From assembly GCA_001657315.1 (NCBI GenBank), contig LYSV01000072.1:1-42940 (forward strand): a stretch of DNA of 42,940 nt, given 5' to 3'. Below, piece by piece: positions 1 to 7,957 of this stretch. The position numbers were made by a program, and so were the translations under genes. Under the pieces are notes generated by a model, which did no database searches, was not told where the DNA came from, and was given only the letters and a program-made list of their open reading frames with translations. This DNA is from Flammeovirgaceae bacterium BBD 1991-12 (GTDB lineage: Bacteria > Bacteroidota > Bacteroidia > Cytophagales > Cyclobacteriaceae). Numbering within the stretch: position 1 is the first letter of the stretch; every line of letters starts with the position of its first letter.

Positions 1-1322
1 TTTGTAGAAGTGTATTTGCTGCCCGGTGCCCTGTCTACACGAAAAACCACCTTGTACCTCCCCGGCTGTAAAGCCACAGCGATCCGCGATTGATCATGGT
101 CGAGGTCGTACACCCAGGTTTGGTTATCGCCGTCATCAAGGGCATAGATGCTTCCATAGCCTCTTGAGCTATTGTTGATATTCAGTATCCCCGGAGCGGG
201 GAGTGTGATCATGGTTGTTTCCCGTGGGGTGATCTTTACCGTCATGTACTGTCTGGGTAGGGTAAGTACTTCCAGCCGGTATTCACCGGACAAATACTTT
301 TCCGTACTGTTGGCAGGCTGGACATGCAGTACTTTGCCCCTTTTATCCTTTATCAACGCCGATACTCCCATTCTGTAGGAAGAAGCTCCGCTTTGTGATA
401 TCTTCAGTGAACCCTGCGGAGAGTTGATGGAGATAACATTGTGTTTCCCGGGGGTCAGGCGAACGTTACGCTTTGAGACAGGAGGGATGGTGTTTACCAC
501 TACATCATAGGTCAGTACCGGGTCGATCGTTACGGAATCCGGTCTGCCCTGCCGGTCACGGTAATGAACGAAGTCAAAAGCGGATGCACCGGTGAAGTTG
601 TTAATGAAGCTTACATTCACGTTGGTCTCTCTGGGACGGTCCTTTTCATCCAGCAGTTCTACACTGGCGGTAGTGGTTTTCATGGTGGTATTGACCGCTT
701 TATTCAAGGCTTCTTTAAAGCCGGCCTGGTCTTTTGCATCGTAGAACTCACCTATGCATTTGAACTCTTCCCGGAAGTTTTGTCCCATCCCCATACCGAT
801 AATGAAGGGTTTCAGAAATATGCCCTTTTTTTGAAGTTCCAGGGATACTGCACATGGGTCGCCATCACATGATTCGATCCCGTCGGTGATGATGATCACG
901 ATATTACGGTATCCTGCTGCGGTAGGGAAGTCCTTGCCGGCCTGTTCCAGCGAGTAGGCTATGGGTGTGGTGCCTTTTGGATTGATGGCCTGAAGCCTGG
1001 TGATGATCTGGTTGTGATTGTTCCTGCTGAACCCCACTTCCAGCCGGGTATCACGGCAGTTTTGAGCCTGTTTGGAATACAGGTGCCCGTAAACCCGCAG
1101 GGCCAGCTCCAGACGTTGATCGGCCTTTAAAGAATCTGTCAGCTCGCTAAGCAGGCTTTTGGCGGCCTCCATTCGGTGGCTGTCCTCCCATGAGGCGAGC
1201 ATGCTGCCTGAGCCATCCAACAGAAACAATATCCGTGTCTTTTCAGGGATCTTTTGCTGGATACCCTGACTGTGCAGGCTTCCGGTGATCATGATGGCCG
1301 TCAAAAACAGCAATATTCTCAT
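1..1322 (-). CDS. Secreted von Willebrand factor A (VWA) domain protein, partial
   Basis: The reading frame is open from an ATG at 1322 down to the window edge, so the C-terminus is missing (about 440 residues visible). The protein starts with a signal peptide (MRILLFLTAIMITGSLHSQG) and then a VWA domain. The metal-binding MIDAS motif is visible as DGSGS at residues 36-40, with the conserved Thr in GTTPIA (about 118-119) and Asp in ITDGIE (147). Cysteines at about 89, 152 and 157 could form disulfides. After about residue 210 come beta-rich repeats of the kind found in Bacteroidota surface proteins. VWA domains usually bind protein partners through a metal ion; the partner here is unknown. 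A second ATG at 1326 is in another frame, so 1322 is the start. The next gene is divergent. Confidence 0.85.
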   Translation of the reverse strand, partial: MRILLFLTAIMITGSLHSQGIQQKIPEKTRILFLLDGSGSMLASWEDSHRMEAAKSLLSELTDSLKADQRLELALRVYGHLYSKQAQNCRDTRLEVGFSRNNHNQIITRLQAINPKGTTPIAYSLEQAGKDFPTAAGYRNIVIIITDGIESCDGDPCAVSLELQKKGIFLKPFIIGMGMGQNFREEFKCIGEFYDAKDQAGFKEALNKAVNTTMKTTTASVELLDEKDRPRETNVNVSFINNFTGASAFDFVHYRDRQGRPDSVTIDPVLTYDVVVNTIPPVSKRNVRLTPGKHNVISINSPQGSLKISQSGASSYRMGVSALIKDKRGKVLHVQPANSTEKYLSGEYRLEVLTLPRQYMTVKITPRETTMITLPAPGILNINNSSRGYGSIYALDDGDNQTWVYDLDHDQSRIAVALQPGRYKVVFRVDRAPGSKYTST

Positions 1323-1453
1323 ACATCCAAAACGCTTGTGTTCAAGGCATTATTTTTAAAGGTAACAACAATGAATAATACCAGCTGGATCAGGTACCTG
1401 GAAAGGGAAAAAATAATTCCCTTATATTAACGGCCTCAATACCTGTCATTTTC

Positions 1454-2794
1454 ATGAAAAACAATGTCCTTTTCTGGTCCATCGCCGTGGCGCTGTCGGG
1501 CTTTCTTTTCGGTTTTGATACTGTCGTTATTTCAGGGGCAAATCTGCCTATCAGAGCTTTGTGGAATACCTCACCGGCCTTTCACGGTACATTCATCATG
1601 TCTATGGCGTTGTGGGGCACGGTGGTGGGTGCATTGCTGGGAGGTATTCCATGTGATAAACTCGGACGCAAGAGGACATTGTTCTGGATCGGAGTGTTGT
1701 ATCTTGTATCAGCGCTGGGTTCAGCGCTGGCGCCTGAGCCTTATTCCTTTTCTTTTTTTCGTTTTATCGGCGGCCTGGGTGTGGGCGCTTCTTCCGTGGC
1801 GGCCCCTGCCTACATTTCTGAAATTTCCTCTTCCGCAAACAGGGGAAAATATGTAGCGCTGTATCAATTCATGATCGTTTTTGGTATTCTGATCGCCTTT
1901 ATATCCAACTATCTGCTTACCGGAGTAGGGGGTGCCAATGACTGGCGGCTGATGCTTGGGGTGGAGGCAATACCAGCCTTTGTTTTCTGTATGCTGATCC
2001 TGAGGGTATCCAACAGCCCGCGGTGGCTGGTGCTGAAAAAAAATGATCATGCAGGGGCTTTGAATATACTCAGGGTTATTGACCCTGAAACGGCTGAACA
2101 ACGCCTGAAAGACATACAAAACGATATACAGCCGGCGGGTGCCCGGCCTGATTTCTTTTCAAGGAGATACATCAGACCTGTTATACTGGCTTTTTTGATC
2201 GCTTTTTTCAATCAGCTTTCCGGTATAAATTTTATTCTTTACTATGCGCCGGAGTTACTGGAAATGGCCGGATTGGCCTCACGCGACTCACTGTTCAACT
2301 CTATAGCCATAGGAGGCATCAATCTTATCTTCACACTGTTGGGCATGTACTTTATCGACCGGCAGGGCAGGAAGGTCCTGATGTACATCGGGTCATTGGG
2401 CTATCTGGTCAGTTTGACCATGACAGCCTACGCTTTTTATGCTGGTTTGGGCTCCATACAGTTGCTGTCGTTCATTCTGGTGTTCATTGCTTCCCATGCC
2501 CTTGGACAGGGTGCAGTGATATGGGTGTTCATTTCAGAGATATTTCCCAATCAGGTACGTGCTCAGGGTCAGTCACTTGGCACAAGCACACATTGGGTTT
2601 TTGCGGCGTTGATCACCTTACTCACGCCTATCTTCATTGACCGCGAGGAAGGTATCTTTGGAAGTAATCCATGGCCGGTATTTGCCTTTTTCGCTTTTAT
2701 GATGGCTTTACAACTATTATTTGTATGGCGGCTGATGCCGGAAACGAAAGGCAAGACCCTGGAGGAGCTTTCCAGGAAATTGACCATACAATGA
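1454..2794 (+). CDS. Sugar porter family MFS transporter
   Basis: A 446-residue inner-membrane protein with about 12 hydrophobic segments and the signatures of the sugar porter family (TC 2.A.1.1). These are GFDTVVISGA in helix 1 (20-29), CDKLGRKR in the loop between helices 2 and 3 (67-74), SNSPRWL before the central loop (186-192), NQLSGIN in helix 7 (253-259), IDRQGRK between helices 8 and 9 (301-307), SEIFPNQVRAQG (361-372) and PETKG at the C-terminal end (429-433). It probably imports a hexose or pentose by proton symport; the substrate cannot be read from the sequence. It is convergent with the OxyR-like gene, with 27 bases between the stops. The glycogen debranching gene lies about 1.8 kb downstream, which fits sugar metabolism loosely but is not an operon link. 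Confidence 0.9.
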   Translation: MKNNVLFWSIAVALSGFLFGFDTVVISGANLPIRALWNTSPAFHGTFIMSMALWGTVVGALLGGIPCDKLGRKRTLFWIGVLYLVSALGSALAPEPYSFSFFRFIGGLGVGASSVAAPAYISEISSSANRGKYVALYQFMIVFGILIAFISNYLLTGVGGANDWRLMLGVEAIPAFVFCMLILRVSNSPRWLVLKKNDHAGALNILRVIDPETAEQRLKDIQNDIQPAGARPDFFSRRYIRPVILAFLIAFFNQLSGINFILYYAPELLEMAGLASRDSLFNSIAIGGINLIFTLLGMYFIDRQGRKVLMYIGSLGYLVSLTMTAYAFYAGLGSIQLLSFILVFIASHALGQGAVIWVFISEIFPNQVRAQGQSLGTSTHWVFAALITLLTPIFIDREEGIFGSNPWPVFAFFAFMMALQLLFVWRLMPETKGKTLEELSRKLTIQ

Positions 2795-2821
2795 TCGGGA
2801 GTCCTGGGTTTGATCCTTCAC

Positions 2822-3757
2822 CTATTCCATTTTAATACCGGGATCCACCACTTCCAGACCTTTTGAGGATAGCATCTTTTTAGGGATATTCTTTTTGATA
2901 TATTCCTCCAGCTTACCGATGAAACGGTCCTTATCATAATTCTTTCTGGCGATCATGCCTATTTCCCGCGCCTTGTTATGGATAGGTGAGATGTTTTGCT
3001 CCTGATCTTCATTCAGGGTAAGTGTGGTGAGCTCAGGCAGGATGGTCATACCTCCCTTGGTATCCACGATCCTTATGAGTGCGTCTATGGAATTGCTGCG
3101 GTATACAAAATCCTTGTCTTTCCGTATTTGTTTAAGGTCACAGAAGTTATTCACCTGATCCCGGAAACAGTTCCCTTCGTTCAACAGCCACAGTTTTTTG
3201 TAGTTTATGTTCTTGAGCCTGATCTCCGATCTTGTTTCATTTACACCATAAGAGTAGAAATAGAATTTTTCGTAAAACAGGGGTATGGAACGGATGCCAA
3301 AGAGCCTGGCGGGTGTGGAGATCAACCCTGCGTCCAGTTCTCCGCTGCGTACACCCCGTATAACATGCTCCGTTGTCATTTCATGTACATCCAGTTTTAA
3401 TCCTGGATGATCCTGCTGGAGATCATCTACAAATAGCGGTATAAGAAAGGGGGCCAGCGTAGGGATGGCCCCGATGATCAGTATACCTGTATAGTCATTT
3501 CCGAACCTTGAGGTGAAATGCATCAGATTGTTGGCGCTGACCACTACCTCCTGAGCGCGTGTAAGGAAAACCAACCCATCACTGGTAGGCGTAACAGGGT
3601 TGGCGGACCGGTCAAAAAGGACAAGGCCCACATCTTCTTCCAGCTTCCTGATCTGTAAGCTCAGGCCTGGCTGAGACAGTGATAACTTTTCAGCTGTTTT
3701 TTTAAAAGTACCGTGTTTCTGAAGGGCAAGGGCATACTTCAGTTGGTTCAGTGTCAT
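2822..3757 (-). CDS. oxyR: LysR-family regulator, OxyR type (peroxide sensor)
   Basis: A 311-residue LysR-type regulator. The N-terminal winged helix-turn-helix is residues 1-60 (MTLNQLKYALALQKHGTFKK, then SLSQPGLSLQIRKLE). A periplasmic-binding-protein-like sensor domain follows. The sensor contains CFRDQVNNFC at 197-206, which matches E. coli OxyR C199 and C208 in spacing and in the CxRDQ context. That pair forms a disulfide on oxidation by hydrogen peroxide, so this is very likely a redox-active OxyR. Known OxyR proteins activate catalase, Dps and peroxiredoxin genes; none is adjacent, although a Bcp peroxiredoxin sits 8 kb away. The neighbouring upstream gene is divergent across 220 bases. 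An ordinary LysR with chance cysteines is the alternative, but the exact spacing makes that unlikely. Confidence 0.88.
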   Translation of the reverse strand: MTLNQLKYALALQKHGTFKKTAEKLSLSQPGLSLQIRKLEEDVGLVLFDRSANPVTPTSDGLVFLTRAQEVVVSANNLMHFTSRFGNDYTGILIIGAIPTLAPFLIPLFVDDLQQDHPGLKLDVHEMTTEHVIRGVRSGELDAGLISTPARLFGIRSIPLFYEKFYFYSYGVNETRSEIRLKNINYKKLWLLNEGNCFRDQVNNFCDLKQIRKDKDFVYRSNSIDALIRIVDTKGGMTILPELTTLTLNEDQEQNISPIHNKAREIGMIARKNYDKDRFIGKLEEYIKKNIPKKMLSSKGLEVVDPGIKME

Positions 3758-3977
3758 ATAAGTAATGATTATGCGTAAATAAAAGCAATAAATGTTTATT
3801 ATATCATGTTTTGTAACTTATTATCTCCTGACAAGGTTCATATAGTGAAAACGTTTGCTGACAAGGAACGTGGATTCTACCATAGAAGGCGTTCCGTGCG
3901 ATATGATCATGATATGGAAAAAATTCACGGTAGAGCATTATGTTGAATTGGTCTTATAAGAACAGACAGATCATGGG

Positions 3978-4505
3978 ATGAACTTAATCAGTATACAAGG
4001 AAAATATGCACCAGGATTCTATTTTAAGGGAGACGAACTGTTTGCCTGCGAGAGCCTTATGAAAAGTCTGGCCAACGATGATTTTCTGGTCATTTCTTCG
4101 AGGTTTCGCAGCGATATCCTCTATCTCAGAGAGCATGAGAGGAACACCTCAGTGGTGAGAATATGGTGTCTCTACAAGCGTAAGGAGTACAATAGCACCC
4201 TACTCAACCGCTTTTATCGTTCAACTGATACCACCGAGAGCCTGTCGGAGTTTTTTGTAAGGCTGCTATACCTGAGAAGGGTGCCGGCCTGGTACAATCC
4301 GTATATCCATGTCCTTGAGAACCGTTTGAATAATACTTCCAACGTAATAGCCCAGTGCCTGAAGGAATGTTATGATCTGATGATTGACCGGAATATATTT
4401 TCGGCTGCGGAAGTTCAGGAGCAGGAAGTGCCTCCGGAGCCTTTAAGGTTCAGGGATTCACGGAGTATCGTTCAGGAAATGCTCAATAAGTATCAATTAA
4501 ATTGA
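3978..4505 (+). CDS. Hypothetical protein (175 aa)
   Basis: I do not recognise this protein. It has no signal peptide and no membrane helix and is rich in Arg, Glu and Tyr, so it should be cytoplasmic. The central part (residues about 45-115) contains several basic-aromatic stretches such as RIWCLYKRKEY and RLLYLRRVPAWYNPY. The C-terminal 35 residues are charged and may be disordered before a short predicted helix (RSIVQEMLNKY). The start ATG at 3978 follows a weak Shine-Dalgarno region, as is usual in Bacteroidota. It stands alone, divergent from oxyR and 118 bases upstream of glgX in the same direction, so co-transcription with glgX is possible. Coding status is supported by its length and by the absence of a competing frame. 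Confidence 0.65.
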   Translation: MNLISIQGKYAPGFYFKGDELFACESLMKSLANDDFLVISSRFRSDILYLREHERNTSVVRIWCLYKRKEYNSTLLNRFYRSTDTTESLSEFFVRLLYLRRVPAWYNPYIHVLENRLNNTSNVIAQCLKECYDLMIDRNIFSAAEVQEQEVPPEPLRFRDSRSIVQEMLNKYQLN

Positions 4506-4623
4506 TGGTTCATCCAGTATTCACTTCGATACTAGCCTACAGGTCTTTTTATAATTTCAAATTGTGATACATTCTGGAAAAAGAAATGTGTTTATTGCAT
4601 AGTAAAATTCCATATTCTGACTC

Positions 4624-6672
4624 ATGCGCAAACTAAAAGCATTACCCGGCCTCAGCTTTCCCATTGGCGCTACATACAGGGATAATGGGGTAAATTTCAG
4701 CTTGTTCTCCAAAAACAGTATTGCGGTGGAGCTGTGGTTTTTTGACCATCCTGAGGATGGTGAACCTTCTCACGTTTTTAAACTGGATACAAAAGAAAAC
4801 AGGACGTGTTACTACTGGAACATATTCATTGAAGGCGTAAAACCAGGGCAGCTGTACGGTTACAAGGTACAAGGACCATTCACGCCTCATGTGGGGCGGA
4901 GATTTGACGGTGAAAAGCTACTCCTGGACCCCTATGGCAAGGCTACAGTAGAAGGAAAGTATAACCGTCAACATGCTTCCCGGCCTGGGAATAATGCCGC
5001 GTACGCCATGAAAAGTGTAGTGGTAGATGGCCAAGACTATGATTGGGAGAACACCACCCCACTGCGAAGAGCATACAAGGAAACGATCATTTATGAATTG
5101 CATGTTAAGGGTTTTACCATGCATCCGGAATCAGGAGTGGATGACAAACTCAGAGGTACTTTCCGCGGAGTAATTGAAAAGATCCCGTACCTGAAATCCC
5201 TGGGGATCACTGCAGTAGAGCTTATGCCCATACAGCATTTCGATAAACAACATGCCCCGGAGGGCCTTTCCAACTACTGGGGATACAGCCCTGTATCTCT
5301 GTTTGCCCCACATCTGGACTACAGCACTGACCGGTCTCCACTGGGGCCGGTCAATGAGTTCAAGGACATGGTCAGGGAACTGCACCGGAACGGAATAGAG
5401 GTGATCCTGGATGTAGTTTTTAACCATACTGCTGAAGATAGTGAGGTAGGCCCCACGCTGTCTTTTAAAGGACTGGAGAACAGGGCGTATTATATCATGG
5501 ATAACAAAGGGCGCTATCAGAATTATACCGGTGTGGGGAATACGCTCAATGCCAATCATAGCGTTACCCGTAGGTTGATAATGGATTGCCTGCGTTACTG
5601 GGTGTCTGAAATGCATGTGGATGGCTTCAGGTTTGACCTGGCCTCGGTCATGGCCAGGGATGAAACAGGGATCCCTATCGCCAACGCTCCCATATTGTGG
5701 GCCATAGACTCAGACCCTGTGCTGGCGACCACCAAGATCATCGCTGAGGCATGGGACGCTGTAGGGCTGTACCAGCTGGGTCATTTCACAGGTGAACGCT
5801 GGGCTGAATGGAACGGCAAATACCGGGATGACATCCGACAATTTGTAAAAGGGGATGAAAACATGGTGCCTGAATTGTCAAACCGCATTGTCGGAAGCCC
5901 GGATGTTTTTCAGATCGAACACAGGGATCCCAATCAGAGTATCAACTTTGTTACCTCTCACGACGGATTTACGCTCAACGACGTGGTGAGCTATAACCAA
6001 AAACATAATGATGCCAACGGGGAGAATAACCGTGATGGTATGGACGCGAACTACAGCTGGAATTGTGGAGTAGAAGGGGCTACAGATGATCCGGAGGTGG
6101 AGGCGTTGAGGGTCCGGCAGATCAGGAATTTTTTTACACTGCTCATGATAAGCCAGGGCACTCCCATGTTTACCATGGGTGATGAAGTACGAAGAACACA
6201 ACACGGCAACAACAACCCCTATTGTCAGGACAATGAGATCACCTGGATGGACTGGGAGCTGATAGAAAAGCATGAAGATCTTTTGAATTTTGTAAGACTT
6301 TTGATCGATTTCAGAAAAAATACCCCCCATCTCAAGGAAGATATTTACTGGACGGATATTCGTCATGGTGCATCCCGTATTCAATGGCATGGCACAAAGT
6401 CATTCGAACCGGACTGGTCTTCCACATCGCATTCGCTGGCATTTACCCTGAACCATCATGTGGAAACCAGTACTATTCACGTTATGATCAATGCATACTG
6501 GAATCCTCTGACTTTCGAGCTACCCGCTATCGGGAAATCTCAGAAGGGCTGGTATACAGTCATTGACACTTCCCGGCCAGCAGGGCAGAACAGTAAGCGA
6601 GGATCCGGAAAAGTAAAGGGCAAGGTTTGTCGCCTCGAACCACGCTCCATTATGATCTGTATGGCAAAATGA
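4624..6672 (+). CDS. glgX: Glycogen debranching enzyme GlgX (GH13 isoamylase type)
   Basis: This 682-residue enzyme hydrolyses alpha-1,6 branches of glycogen or phosphorylase-limit dextrin in the cytoplasm. An N-terminal CBM48-like beta domain (about 10-110, starting PGLSFPIGATYRDNGVNFSL) precedes the GH13 barrel. The four conserved regions are all present: DVVFNH at 263-268, GFRFDLAS with nucleophile D338, IAEAWD with acid/base E375, and VTSHDG with D447. The length and the YWGYSP and FFTLLMISQGTPM segments fit the GlgX/TreX group rather than a neopullulanase. No other glycogen genes (glgA, glgB, glgC, glgP) are nearby, so it appears to be an isolated gene. It has no signal peptide, consistent with an intracellular substrate. 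Confidence 0.93.
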   Translation: MRKLKALPGLSFPIGATYRDNGVNFSLFSKNSIAVELWFFDHPEDGEPSHVFKLDTKENRTCYYWNIFIEGVKPGQLYGYKVQGPFTPHVGRRFDGEKLLLDPYGKATVEGKYNRQHASRPGNNAAYAMKSVVVDGQDYDWENTTPLRRAYKETIIYELHVKGFTMHPESGVDDKLRGTFRGVIEKIPYLKSLGITAVELMPIQHFDKQHAPEGLSNYWGYSPVSLFAPHLDYSTDRSPLGPVNEFKDMVRELHRNGIEVILDVVFNHTAEDSEVGPTLSFKGLENRAYYIMDNKGRYQNYTGVGNTLNANHSVTRRLIMDCLRYWVSEMHVDGFRFDLASVMARDETGIPIANAPILWAIDSDPVLATTKIIAEAWDAVGLYQLGHFTGERWAEWNGKYRDDIRQFVKGDENMVPELSNRIVGSPDVFQIEHRDPNQSINFVTSHDGFTLNDVVSYNQKHNDANGENNRDGMDANYSWNCGVEGATDDPEVEALRVRQIRNFFTLLMISQGTPMFTMGDEVRRTQHGNNNPYCQDNEITWMDWELIEKHEDLLNFVRLLIDFRKNTPHLKEDIYWTDIRHGASRIQWHGTKSFEPDWSSTSHSLAFTLNHHVETSTIHVMINAYWNPLTFELPAIGKSQKGWYTVIDTSRPAGQNSKRGSGKVKGKVCRLEPRSIMICMAK

Positions 6673-6956
6673 TCACAGTTCTCAAATGTATGGGAACAGT
6701 TTAGCATCACTCTGTTACCCCTATCCATGACATTTCGTCCTGAAAGCATGACAGTTTGTAAGTCTGATATTTATGGAAAGGTTTTGGCTACACAGTAACA
6801 ATATCGTACAGGACTGGTCTTGTCCATAGGTATGGTTTGTGGGCTAATTACTGATCCCGGGCTTTCTTTTTAACCTTTTTGGCTATACCGAATGGCAGGC
6901 AGTTAAACCAATTTGAACAGTTCCGTAGTGAACGGTTAGACTTACAGGAGGCAAAT

Positions 6957-7886
6957 ATGTTAGATTCATTTTCATCATTAGTGGTAAATGCTGTTGATAA
7001 GGTTAAAAATGCAGTAGTTAAGATTGATACGACGAGGCGGATAAGGGGCAGGGAGCAAAATGGCGGTGCGGGTTCCGGTTTTATATTCTCTTCGGATGGT
7101 TATATTCTCACCAACAGTCATGTGGTGCACGGTGCAAGTGGTATTAAAGTTACGCTGCTGGATGGCAGTGTAGAGCAGGCTGAGCTCATCGGGAGTGATC
7201 GCGATACGGATCTGGCGGTACTGAAGATATATTCTTCCGGATATTCAGTAAGCCATCTGGGTGATTCTTCCGCTTTGCAGATTGGTCAGCTCGTAATAGC
7301 TATAGGAAACCCCTACGGATATCAGCATACTGTTTCTACAGGGGTGGTAAGTGCCCTGGGGCGGACGCTAAGAACGGACACCGGCCAGGTCATAGAAAAC
7401 GTGATCCAAACCGATATAGCGTTAAACCCTGGAAATTCGGGCGGACCTATGGTCCAGTCCAACGGTGATGTGGTAGGTGTGAACACTGCCGTACTCAGAG
7501 GTGCCCAGGGTATGAGTTTTACAGTAGACATCAACACGGCTAAGGAGGTAGCTGGTGATCTGATCAAGGATGGGAGGGTATCCCGGTCCTACCTCGGTAT
7601 TATGCATCAGGAGGTAAATATTAACCTAAGGATCGTGAATTACTACGGGCTGGAGTATGATCGTGGTTTGTTTGTATCAGACCTTGAAATGAATTCACCT
7701 GCCGGCCGGTCTGGCCTGCTTAAGGGTGATATTATCATTCAGTTCAATGGTAACGATACAATGGACTCATCTGCACTTTTCAAAATGCTGGGGAAAGACA
7801 CCATTGGCAGGACCTGCGAGTTGAAGGTGATCCGCGGCACGCAGATAAAGACATTGTATATCACTCCGCAGCGGCGCCCGGCTTGA
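6957..7886 (+). CDS. HtrA/DegP-like S1C serine protease with one PDZ domain, no signal peptide
   Basis: A trypsin-like S1C protease. From the ATG at 6957 the catalytic triad is H55 (LTNSHVVHG), D85 (RDTDLAVLK) and S161 (NPGNSGGP); a single PDZ domain follows at about 200-305. The reading frame extends upstream to a TTG at 6879. I chose 6957 because a perfect AGGAGG at 6946-6951 sits five bases before that ATG, and the 309-residue product still contains the whole protease domain. Neither start gives a signal peptide or a membrane anchor, whereas DegP, DegQ and DegS are exported or anchored. The protein may therefore act in the cytoplasm or leave by an unrecognised route. It stands alone, convergent with the M16 peptidase gene across a perfect inverted repeat. 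Confidence 0.88.
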   Translation: MLDSFSSLVVNAVDKVKNAVVKIDTTRRIRGREQNGGAGSGFIFSSDGYILTNSHVVHGASGIKVTLLDGSVEQAELIGSDRDTDLAVLKIYSSGYSVSHLGDSSALQIGQLVIAIGNPYGYQHTVSTGVVSALGRTLRTDTGQVIENVIQTDIALNPGNSGGPMVQSNGDVVGVNTAVLRGAQGMSFTVDINTAKEVAGDLIKDGRVSRSYLGIMHQEVNINLRIVNYYGLEYDRGLFVSDLEMNSPAGRSGLLKGDIIIQFNGNDTMDSSALFKMLGKDTIGRTCELKVIRGTQIKTLYITPQRRPA

Positions 7887-7897
7887 TCTGGTGAATA

Positions 7898-7957
7898 GTT
7901 ACTGAGTTATTGGTTATTAGGGAACTAGCCAATAACCAATAACTCAGTAACTAATAA
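7898..7957. repeat. Perfect 21-bp inverted repeat built from heptad-like units, between convergent genes
   Basis: The left arm is 7898-7918 and the right arm 7931-7951; they are perfect reverse complements, with a 12-base loop. The right side breaks into 7-base units (CCAATAA twice, an 8-base CTCAGTAA, then CTAATAA), ending at 7957 directly against the stop codon of the M16 gene. It lies between two convergent stops (7886 and 7958), so a hairpin in RNA from either strand could end both transcripts, although there is no long T tract. It may instead be a dispersed intergenic repeat. Confidence 0.75.

Noticed and set aside
564-872. Plus-strand open frame of 102 codons
   Set aside because: It lies antisense to the VWA gene, whose frame carries a signal peptide and an intact MIDAS motif.
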